A model generated the notes under the pieces. It did no database searches. It saw only the letters and a list, made by a program, of their open reading frames with translations, and was not told the DNA's origin. A program made the translations under genes and the position numbers. 64,000 nt of DNA from an uncultured Prevotellaceae bacterium (GTDB lineage Bacteria > Bacteroidota > Bacteroidia > Bacteroidales > Bacteroidaceae). This document shows positions 7,455 through 15,299 of the stretch, one piece after another. Positions within the stretch are counted from its first letter, which is position 1, and each line of letters begins with the position of its first letter. The DNA lies in NCBI GenBank assembly GCA_902767775.1, contig CACXIP010000015.1:1-64000 (forward strand), written 5' to 3'.

Positions 7455-9056
7455 TTAAGGATGGTTTTTCCTGAACTCATCCAGTTGTTTGAAGCAGTGT
7501 TTGTCGATGATTTGCTGGAGATGCCGGTCGGGGTTGTTGCGGATGCGGCATTTGTGGTCGAATATCATCATCACGCCATTTTTAGGTGAGTATGCTTTCC
7601 ATTTTGGCAATCCTTTGATGTTGGGATTGCCTGTATGTGCAAACTGTGCCCACGCGCTGCTCATGAGGTCAGCCAGTTTCAGGTCTTCCGCCGTGGCTTC
7701 CGGCAGTTCGTTTTTGGAGTGATGCAATGTGTTGAAGCAGAATTTCAGCTCATGTCCATGTTGTGACGCCTTTGTAAGAGGAGACCTCCAAGTGAACATA
7801 TAAGTATAGGTCTTCGCTTTTCTTGTTTCTGCTATCTCATCGGCAGTAATCAGTGTTTTGGGACGGAAGAGCCAGTCGATGCTGAGCAAGTCCTGCGGAA
7901 TGCATTCCGGATATGCCTCCTTGAAAGCCTGTATATACTCATCCGTATCGCCGCCGAATGTAGGCAGGAGCGCCTCTCTTGCCTGTTCGAATGTCATGGT
8001 CTGCTGATAGGTCAGTCTTTGCAACTCATTGAAGGTTGTACCGATGATGATGGGTATATTGTCGGAGATGTTGGCAAAACCCGGTTGGAAAGGTTGTTGG
8101 AGCAGTGTTACCCCATCGGGCGTGGGACCAAATCCCCACATCATTGGGGTGCCCGGCCTTCGTGTTCCTATGCTTGCAGCCATCGCCCTTTGTCCGGCAG
8201 CATATAGTTCCTGATAAGGAATATCCTTTATTCTGTCGATGTTGTTTTGGTCGATACCCAGTTCCTTGAGCACTGCAGCACCTAATTGCTCACTCATCTT
8301 CTTGGTGTTCACATTGAGGATGGTGCCACTGAGGATAATTGCCTTGTGGAACAGTCCTTTAGCTGGAGGCATGCAGAGTAGGGTACCCACTTTTCCTCCC
8401 CCACCCGACTCACCAAAGACCGTGACATTTCCAGGGTCTCCACCAAAGTTGCGGATGTTATCCCTCACCCATTGCAACGCCGCCACGACATCGAGCATGC
8501 CGACATTTGCCGAGTTCTTGTATTTCTCAGAGCACGCCGACAGGTCGAGGAAGCCGAGAATATTGAGTCTATGGTTGACGCTGACGACCACCACGTCCTT
8601 TTTTGCCAATCCCATCCCTGGGTTCCATGCAGAGGTGCCAGAGTCGAAGCCACCGCCATGCAGCCACACCATCACGGGTTTGCTTGCTTTCCGGTCTGTA
8701 GTCCACACATTGAGCACACATGAGTTTTTCTCAGACATCTCAGCCTCGCTGAGTGTTCTGCCACCCACGTTCTGCATGGCCTGTGGCCCCCAATGGTCGC
8801 AGATTCTGATGGTATCCCAGGGGTCGACAGGCAGCGGAGGCTGGAATCTCTCCACCTTGGCATAAGGTATGCCGAGGAAAGCCATAGTCTCCTCCTGGTC
8901 GAATCCCTTTACCAATCCCGATGTGGTGCTGACCAGCAGTCGGTCAGGTTGTTTGTCATCCTGTGTTTGCAGCATTTTGTCTGTCTGGAAGCCGAATGTT
9001 GTCACTGAATAGACAGACATTAACGCTGTGGCCCAAAAGAAACGTGTTTTTATCAT
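7455..9056 (-). CDS. secreted type B carboxylesterase
   Basis: A 533-residue carboxylesterase/lipase family protein (COesterase fold) with an N-terminal signal peptide (MIKTRFFWATALMSVYSVTTFG). The nucleophile elbow GESGGGG places the catalytic serine at 217. The oxyanion segment VWLHGGGFDSGTSA lies before it, and the HGHE segment near 434 probably carries the catalytic histidine. It should hydrolyse carboxylic esters outside the cytoplasm; the substrate cannot be named, although acylated plant compounds are plausible in a fibre degrader. It starts 16 bp after the lipoprotein gene at 9073-9552 and likely shares its promoter. Confidence 0.88.
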   Translation of the reverse strand: MIKTRFFWATALMSVYSVTTFGFQTDKMLQTQDDKQPDRLLVSTTSGLVKGFDQEETMAFLGIPYAKVERFQPPLPVDPWDTIRICDHWGPQAMQNVGGRTLSEAEMSEKNSCVLNVWTTDRKASKPVMVWLHGGGFDSGTSAWNPGMGLAKKDVVVVSVNHRLNILGFLDLSACSEKYKNSANVGMLDVVAALQWVRDNIRNFGGDPGNVTVFGESGGGGKVGTLLCMPPAKGLFHKAIILSGTILNVNTKKMSEQLGAAVLKELGIDQNNIDRIKDIPYQELYAAGQRAMAASIGTRRPGTPMMWGFGPTPDGVTLLQQPFQPGFANISDNIPIIIGTTFNELQRLTYQQTMTFEQAREALLPTFGGDTDEYIQAFKEAYPECIPQDLLSIDWLFRPKTLITADEIAETRKAKTYTYMFTWRSPLTKASQHGHELKFCFNTLHHSKNELPEATAEDLKLADLMSSAWAQFAHTGNPNIKGLPKWKAYSPKNGVMMIFDHKCRIRNNPDRHLQQIIDKHCFKQLDEFRKNHP

Positions 9057-9072
9057 GAGGTTGCGATTTGAG

Positions 9073-9552
9073 TTACTTATTCAAAACCTTCTTCACTTCC
9101 GATTTGTCTATCACCACATAGATGGTATCAATGACATGACCTTGGGCATTGCCGCCGCTTCGCATGACGTTGGCAAAGTTCTTGTCCAAAACCTCCACAT
9201 CGTCGACGAAATAATCAAACCTTCCACGGTTTTCGAACCAGTTCCATCCCTGCACGCGATGGTATTTGATTTTGATTTTCCAACCCTCAACTTGTGCCTT
9301 TTGCAAGAGGGATATAAGACTATCCTGGTCGTTTCTGTCGTTGTCGAAAGAGAACTCAAAAGGCTCTCCAGCCGTGTTCATACCCGTCTGTGTCAGGTTG
9401 AGCCGTCCGTCCCATGAGTCCCAAATCAAACCCGACTTGGCAAACTCCGTGAGTGTGCCCACTTTTTCGCCTACCGAATAATTCTCCTTGCATGATACGA
9501 GCAGCAGGCATAACAAAACGACAGCTAAGACATTATTTGCTTTTGTTCTCAT
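9073..9552 (-). CDS. small lipoprotein of unknown function
   Basis: A 159-residue protein with signal peptide and lipobox LLVSC (lipidated Cys at 21). The mature part has 'VGTLTEFAKSGLIWDSWDGRLN' and a beta-rich tail, and similar small lipoproteins occur in other Bacteroidota. I know no function. The ATG at 9552 was chosen because the frame's earlier ATG (9606) lies inside the -7 element CAAAGGTA (9604-9611, minus strand). It is the first gene of a probable operon with the carboxylesterase downstream. Confidence 0.7.
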   Translation of the reverse strand: MRTKANNVLAVVLLCLLLVSCKENYSVGEKVGTLTEFAKSGLIWDSWDGRLNLTQTGMNTAGEPFEFSFDNDRNDQDSLISLLQKAQVEGWKIKIKYHRVQGWNWFENRGRFDYFVDDVEVLDKNFANVMRSGGNAQGHVIDTIYVVIDKSEVKKVLNK

Positions 9553-9603
9553 ATGAATGTGTTGATAGATTGAATTAATGATATAGTTGATGAAATCCGA
9601 TTG

Positions 9604-9611
9604 CAAAGGTA
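9604..9611 (-). promoter_or_regulatory. -7 element for the lipoprotein-carboxylesterase operon
   Basis: Minus-strand TACCTTTG is an exact match to TAnnTTTG and lies 52 bp before the chosen start. A TTG about 18 bp further upstream may be the -33 element. It sits between the NRPS stop and this gene. Confidence 0.6.
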
Positions 9612-9628
9612 ATGTATTTTTCCAACAA

Positions 9629-12600
9629 TCAATGATAAAGTTTCTTTTTGTTCAGTATCAAGTTGAGCAGGAGTTCCCCTACTCCCGTTTTGTGCTGACA
9701 AAATAGTAGGTGACGGAAATCGTCATCAGGCAAGATGGGCAATTCCTTTCCCGCAAAATCATCCGCCATTTTTTTCATAGAAGACCGTTTCAGGCATTCC
9801 CCATGCAGCACAGGATGAGAAGGGCATGCAGCCGTGGTCATGTAGACCATGTCGGCCACATCGTCAACGTGCGCCCATTCTATCTCCATATGAGAAGCAG
9901 ACTCTGGACATCCTCCAATCGATTTCATCACCTGCAACAAAGAAAAAAACATGTTTACCTGGGCATTGATAGGTCCTTTTCCATTTTGGGAGTTTGGTGT
10001 GAGATACCCGACACGGATGATATTGGCTTTCAGTTCATCATGCGCCATCTGCTCAAGAATGTATCTCTCCGCCATGAATTTGGAGTAGGAATACTGGTCA
10101 TGCATCTGCTGGTGTTGGTAAAGTGAGGTAGGCAATAATGCAGACGGACAGCCTATAGAATCGATGCCGGCTATGCTTAAAGTGGAAATCTGAATCAAGC
10201 GAACATCTTTTTTCATGCACAGTTTTGCCAAATATTCCACTCCATCGGCATTCACCATCTTGATTGTGTTGTCTTTAGCGAAATATCTCACATCGGCTGC
10301 GCAGTTGACGATGACATCAAAAGACGTTTTTTCCAGCTTTTCCAAACTTGATGGCAGTGTGAGGTCACCATAAACGATATTTACTCTTTCCACATCAAGT
10401 TTGGCTTGTCCGAAATAGTATGTCCATCTGCCTTTCAGTCTTTCCCATGCCTTGTTTTCATCTTCATCACGAAGCATGCAAATCACGTCCCATTTCTCTG
10501 AAGCGAGAAAACGAGCCAGCACATGGATGCCCAGAAAGCCTGTAGCACCTGTAAGTAGAAGAGTACCTCCATTTGGAAAAGGCTCCCCGCAGCAGGTCTT
10601 TTTTTGTGACAACAGAAGATTGATGTCGCTGTAATCATAGTTTCCTACATCAAATAGAAGGTTTTCGCCTGTTTTGTTGACATATCTGCCCAACAACCTT
10701 GGAGTGGGATGAGCGAAGACATCACCGTATTCGAGAGAGAATCCTTGTTTTCCAGCTTCCGCCACCAACTGCATGGCACTTAAGGATGTTCCTCCCAAAG
10801 CAAAGAAATCATCTGTAGCACCAATTTGTTGCATACCCAGCACCTTTGCCATCAGTCGGCATAACGCACATTCCGTGGCATCCGCTGGAGCCACCTCTGG
10901 CAGATGTGGCATCTCTGCATGCAGACTGTTCTTGTCAATTTTGCCCGAAGCGGTGAGTGGCATTTTCTCTACCCTCACCAATTGTTTTGGAACCATCTGT
11001 GACGGAAGCAGTTCTCTGATTATCTGTAAGATATTATTGTTGGTGATAGTGTTGCTTGAAGTATAGAAAGCCTGTATTTGGGGTTTGCCATTGATGTCAC
11101 GGGACACCACAGCAGCCTCTTTTATCTGAGGAATTTCAAGAAGGCATTGTTCTATTTCCTCCAAAGAGATGCGCATGCCATCTATTTTCACCTGATTGTC
11201 GAGCCGACCCACATATTCCAACAGACCGTCATCGTTCCATCTCGCCAAGTCGCCCGTATGGTATGCCGTCCCGCTATAAAATTGGCAAGGAGTGAACTTC
11301 ACCTTATTCAGTTCCGAAGCATTCCTATAGCCCGCAGCCACTTGAGGACCCGCCAACCATAGTTCGCCTACTGCACCTTGTGGCAAAAGCCGCCCGAAGG
11401 TGTCCACGACAAAGGCATGGCAGTTGTCCACAGGCCGCCCGATAGGGATGTCGTCATATACTTTATCCTTCTCTAGTTCAAAATACGTCGCATCCACGGT
11501 GAACTCTGTCGGGCCGTATGTATTGTATACCCTTCCATTGATTTCCGGATTCGACAACAGTTTCTCACCTCCCAGACAAAAGTAATCCACACAGATGGAA
11601 TGCGTTTCAGCAAGCGCAACTCCAAGTCTTGTAGTGAAACATCCGCCCGTGATTTTGTGTTGGCGCAGAAAATGAGCCAAATTGTCGAAGTCTGTTCTGA
11701 CTTCAGAGGGAGCGAACACCACGCAGCCTCCCACAGTCAGCACGGGGAAGATATCCTCAACTGAAGCATCGAAAGCCAATGTCGACTGGCATGCGATGCG
11801 GCTATTGCTGGTGAGCGGCCATCGTCGGACGCAGAAACACACCAGGTTGGTCAATCCCATGTGTCTGATGACCACCCCTTTGGGCATGCCCGTCGTTCCC
11901 GATGTATATATCATATAGGCAAATCCTTGTGAATCGGAATCGTCTATGGGAGAAACAGCTTCGTTGAAGATGGCATGTGCTCTGACATATGAGGCATCCA
12001 CCACCATCTGTATTGCTGCATCATCAATGATATGTTTCTGTCGTTTTTGGGGCCATTTTGCATCGATGGGCACATAAGCCCCGCCAGCGCGCATGATGGC
12101 CAAAGCGGCAACCATGAACTCGCAGCATGGTGTGGTGTCCAGTCCCACAAATGAGCCTTGTTTCACACCTTCGTTTACCAGATGATGAGCCAACGTACGT
12201 GAAAGAATTTCCAGCTCCCTATATGTCAGTTGACGAACCGTGTCATCCACAGCAATGGCATGAGGCGTTTTCTCCGCCTGACGGAGGAACATGCTCACAA
12301 AGGTTTGATGTATGTTGACTTCCGTCTGCAAACCTGCCGACAAAGCCAGTAATAGTTTTTTCTGATGTTCATCAATTAGGTCTATCTCACCTATAGGCTT
12401 ATTCGCATTGAGCATCAGTTCGTCAATGCAATGTTGTAGAGCGGAGCAAAACCGTTGCAGTTCAGATTTGTTATACAAGGCATCGCTTGCCTCTGTTCTT
12501 ATCTCATATTCATCTGATGATGAGTAGACCATCACGCTGAGGTCGCTCTGTGAGTCATGGCGCGACAACTGCATCCCCTTGTATACATGTCCGTCGATGA

Positions 12601-13615
12601 CCGTTTGCTCCAATATGCCATTGCTTTGAAAGCCAAAGGTAATTTTGGGAACCATCCCCATATCTGAACAGAAATGTGTGAACGGATAGGTTCGGTGCCT
12701 ATAGTTGTCCATCAATCGTTTTTTGACCTGTGCCACCAACATCTCGACAGTCATGCTTCCATCGATGTCGGCGACAAATGGCATGGTGTTGACAAACATC
12801 CCATATGCGTCACCCAAACGCTTGTCATACCGTCCGTGATTAAGAGTGCAGAAAATGACTCTTTTCTGATGCAACAGTTTGCTCAGTGTCAGGCAGAAAG
12901 CCGCCATCAAGAAATGATTGGGAGAAATGTGGCGGGCAGCACACCATTCATCCACGGCACTCATGCTCAGAGACGTTTTCGCCATGATTCCCCTCCCGCT
13001 GGTTTCTGTGTGTGCCACCGAAAGTTGGGTTGCCTCTCCATCGGCAAAGCATGTCAGGTAAAAATCCTTGGCACGTGTGTAGGCAGGATTTCTCATCTCC
13101 TCCTGTTCACGCAATGCCCAATCGAAAAGAGTCATTTTGGGCTGTCCAAGAGATTGCCCGTTATATGCGGCAGGCAAGTCGGTTCCGATGAGTTGACGTG
13201 CTATGGTGAATCCATCTGCGATACTATGGTGAAGGTCGCTCAACAACAGGGTTCTTTTCTCTGTTTCCACAATCTCGAACCGGCACAGCGGCTGATGGCT
13301 GAACAGCAGAAAAGGACGAACGAATCCCTTTTTCATATAATCATCCGCCTCCCTGTCAGTCATCTTGGTGTGTGTGACAGGGATTTGCACAGAGGAATCA
13401 GCATATTGTCTGATTGTACCCTCCTCCGTTCGAAGGAATTGTACATGCAGTTCTGCCCTACTCTCACAAATGGCAGTGACCGCCTGAAACAGCCTTTTCG
13501 CAGAGATGGTCTTGTCGAAGAACATCACCGAAGGCAGGTTCCATGCTGTCGTTGAAGGCGTTGTGCCACAAGCCAGCAGCACACCAAGTTGAGCGTCAAG
13601 CAGCGGGTATGTATT
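9629..13615 (-). CDS. single-module nonribosomal peptide synthetase, C-A-T-reductase
   Basis: A 1328-residue NRPS. Condensation domain: intact HHSIADG (about 129-135). Adenylation domain: AYMIYTSGTTGMPKG (A3), NTYGPTE (A5), YHTGDLARW (A7), VKIDGMRI (A8) and PLTASGKID with the catalytic lysine (A10). Thiolation domain: LGGTS with the phosphopantetheine serine near 944. Terminal thioester reductase domain: GATGFLG NADPH site near 1022 and a YSYSKFMAE Tyr-x3-Lys motif. The likely chemistry is acylation of one activated amino acid by the starter C domain, then reductive release as an N-acyl amino aldehyde or alcohol. Aligned by eye to GrsA, the pocket reads D-A-E-C-F-L-T-V-D-K, which I cannot assign. 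No phosphopantetheinyl transferase is in the window. The ATG at 13615 follows the promoter; an earlier one at 13657 lies within it. Confidence 0.92.
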   Translation of the reverse strand, partial: NTYPLLDAQLGVLLACGTTPSTTAWNLPSVMFFDKTISAKRLFQAVTAICESRAELHVQFLRTEEGTIRQYADSSVQIPVTHTKMTDREADDYMKKGFVRPFLLFSHQPLCRFEIVETEKRTLLLSDLHHSIADGFTIARQLIGTDLPAAYNGQSLGQPKMTLFDWALREQEEMRNPAYTRAKDFYLTCFADGEATQLSVAHTETSGRGIMAKTSLSMSAVDEWCAARHISPNHFLMAAFCLTLSKLLHQKRVIFCTLNHGRYDKRLGDAYGMFVNTMPFVADIDGSMTVEMLVAQVKKRLMDNYRHRTYPFTHFCSDMGMVPKITFGFQSNGILEQTVIDGHVYKGMQLSRHDSQSDLSVMVYSSSDEYEIRTEASDALYNKSELQRFCSALQHCIDELMLNANKPIGEIDLIDEHQKKLLLALSAGLQTEVNIHQTFVSMFLRQAEKTPHAIAVDDTVRQLTYRELEILSRTLAHHLVNEGVKQGSFVGLDTTPCCEFMVAALAIMRAGGAYVPIDAKWPQKRQKHIIDDAAIQMVVDASYVRAHAIFNEAVSPIDDSDSQGFAYMIYTSGTTGMPKGVVIRHMGLTNLVCFCVRRWPLTSNSRIACQSTLAFDASVEDIFPVLTVGGCVVFAPSEVRTDFDNLAHFLRQHKITGGCFTTRLGVALAETHSICVDYFCLGGEKLLSNPEINGRVYNTYGPTEFTVDATYFELEKDKVYDDIPIGRPVDNCHAFVVDTFGRLLPQGAVGELWLAGPQVAAGYRNASELNKVKFTPCQFYSGTAYHTGDLARWNDDGLLEYVGRLDNQVKIDGMRISLEEIEQCLLEIPQIKEAAVVSRDINGKPQIQAFYTSSNTITNNNILQIIRELLPSQMVPKQLVRVEKMPLTASGKIDKNSLHAEMPHLPEVAPADATECALCRLMAKVLGMQQIGATDDFFALGGTSLSAMQLVAEAGKQGFSLEYGDVFAHPTPRLLGRYVNKTGENLLFDVGNYDYSDINLLLSQKKTCCGEPFPNGGTLLLTGATGFLGIHVLARFLASEKWDVICMLRDEDENKAWERLKGRWTYYFGQAKLDVERVNIVYGDLTLPSSLEKLEKTSFDVIVNCAADVRYFAKDNTIKMVNADGVEYLAKLCMKKDVRLIQISTLSIAGIDSIGCPSALLPTSLYQHQQMHDQYSYSKFMAERYILEQMAHDELKANIIRVGYLTPNSQNGKGPINAQVNMFFSLLQVMKSIGGCPESASHMEIEWAHVDDVADMVYMTTAACPSHPVLHGECLKRSSMKKMADDFAGKELPILPDDDFRHLLFCQHKTGVGELLLNLILNKKKLYH

Positions 13616-13627
13616 CATTACGAGCAT

Positions 13628-13659
13628 CAAAGGTAATGCAAACCGAGCATAGAACAAAA
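13628..13659 (-). promoter_or_regulatory. promoter of the NRPS gene
   Basis: Minus-strand TTTTG (13659-13655), 19 bp, TACCTTTG (13635-13628) is a near-ideal Bacteroidota promoter. The start codon at 13615 is 12 nt past the -7 element, so the 5' leader would be only a few nt. The in-frame ATG at 13657 is inside the -33 element and is excluded. Confidence 0.75.
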
Positions 13660-13833
13660 TAATTAACCAAATTCTTTTTTGTTAGCGAAGAATTGACTAC
13701 CTTAGCGGCCATATTGTACAAGGGGGAAACATTATTCTAGTCAACACCATCATGCTGCCGAATATCCAGACTTGATGGTGAGATAAGAGAATAGATGCCA
13801 TTGAAGAAAATGAACAAACAAATAATTGAAGAC

Positions 13834-15273
13834 ATGAAAAGAATGATGACTTTTGTCCTGTTGCTGATGGTCATAGCGGCACAGGCACAGACCACAAGGA
13901 AATTCACCATCAACCTGACAGAAGGCGGAGAGGCCAACATGGTATCTTTTCTGCCAGAGCATCCCAGCGGCAAGGCTATTGTAGGCATCCCCGGCGGCGG
14001 ATATTCCATGCTCTCCAACACCCACGAGGGAACACAATGGTCGGACTGGCTCAACAAGCAAGGCATTGCCTATTTTGTGGTGAACTACCGTCTTCCTCAT
14101 GGCGACCGCAGCATCCCCATCGGCGATGTGGAGAAAGGATTCCGCATTGTGCGTGACTCTGCATCCGTATGGGGCATCAACCCCCATGATGTCGGCATCA
14201 TGGGATTTTCTGCCGGTGGTCACCTGGCATCCGTCATCTCCACCATGTCACCCTATGAGGTGCGTCCAGACTTCACCATCCTGTTCTATCCCGTCATCTC
14301 AATGGACGAACGCGTCTCACACAAGTATTCCTGTATCAATTTCCTTGGTGAGGAAGGGTACAAGAATCCCGAATTGGTGAAGAAATACTCCACCAATAAT
14401 GCTGTGAAGCGCCACCTGACACCACCTGCCATCATCATTACCGCCAACGACGACCGCCTGGTGCCTCCCGTCACCAATGCCATCGCCTATTATTCCGCCA
14501 TGCGCAATGCTGGTAACGAATGTACCATGCACATCTATCCCACGGGTGACCATGGATTCGGTGTAGGGCCATGGTTCAAATACCACGACCAGATGCTGAC
14601 TGACCTTGGCAACTGGCTGAACAATCTCAAGGTGCACCAACCCGATGCCATCAGAGTAGCCTGCATCGGCAACAGCATCACCGACGGCCATGGCATAGAG
14701 ATGGCTCCCCAACATGGTTATCCCGCCCTTTTGCAACAACGACTTGGCGAAGGCTACTGGGTCAAGAACTTTGGAGTCAGTGCCCGTACTATGCTCAACA
14801 AAGGTGACCATCCTTATATGAATGAGATGGCCTGGCGTGATGCCTTGGCATTCAACCCGGACATTGTGATTATCAAGTTAGGCACCAATGACAGTAAACC
14901 ACAGAACTGGCAGTATGGTTCGGAATTCAAGCAAGACCTGAAGCAGATGATCACCCAACTCTGTCCCACCCTCGCTGCTCCAGCCAAGAAAAAAGGCAAG
15001 AAAGCCAAGACAACAGTTCCTGTCAAGCCCCAGATATACCTCTGCACCCCCATTCCCGCATTCAAGTCGACATGGGAAATCAACGACTCCGTCATTGTCA
15101 ATGGCATCATTCCCATCCAGCAGGAAGTAGCTAAGGAATACGGCTTGCAGGTGATAGACCTCCACACCCTTTTTGCCGAAGACAGTGACAAGGTGCTTCC
15201 CGACGGCATCCATCCCAACGAGAAGGGAGTGCGCAAGATGGCAGAGATTATCGCCGGAGTTCTGAAACCATAA
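13834..15273 (+). CDS. secreted two-domain esterase: alpha/beta hydrolase + SGNH hydrolase
   Basis: A 479-residue fusion with signal peptide (MKRMMTFVLLLMVIAAQAQ). The N-terminal half is an alpha/beta hydrolase of the acetylxylan-esterase/BD-FAE-like type: GIPGGGYSML oxyanion motif, GFSAGGH with Ser126, and GDHGFG with the likely catalytic His. The C-terminal half is an SGNH/GDSL esterase: GNSITDG with Ser281, LGTND, and DGIHPN with Asp457 and His460. A Lys-rich insert (KKKGKKAK) interrupts the second domain. Both triads look complete, so the protein may remove two kinds of acyl group from plant glycans. Two further ATGs upstream (13795, 13813) are in frame; 13834 gives the best signal peptide. 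A weak promoter-like TACCTTAG is at 13698-13705. It heads a likely operon with the DUF6057 and propeller genes. Confidence 0.88.
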   Translation: MKRMMTFVLLLMVIAAQAQTTRKFTINLTEGGEANMVSFLPEHPSGKAIVGIPGGGYSMLSNTHEGTQWSDWLNKQGIAYFVVNYRLPHGDRSIPIGDVEKGFRIVRDSASVWGINPHDVGIMGFSAGGHLASVISTMSPYEVRPDFTILFYPVISMDERVSHKYSCINFLGEEGYKNPELVKKYSTNNAVKRHLTPPAIIITANDDRLVPPVTNAIAYYSAMRNAGNECTMHIYPTGDHGFGVGPWFKYHDQMLTDLGNWLNNLKVHQPDAIRVACIGNSITDGHGIEMAPQHGYPALLQQRLGEGYWVKNFGVSARTMLNKGDHPYMNEMAWRDALAFNPDIVIIKLGTNDSKPQNWQYGSEFKQDLKQMITQLCPTLAAPAKKKGKKAKTTVPVKPQIYLCTPIPAFKSTWEINDSVIVNGIIPIQQEVAKEYGLQVIDLHTLFAEDSDKVLPDGIHPNEKGVRKMAEIIAGVLKP

Positions 15274-15299
15274 CCCCAATCCTATTGTCTTACTGAATC

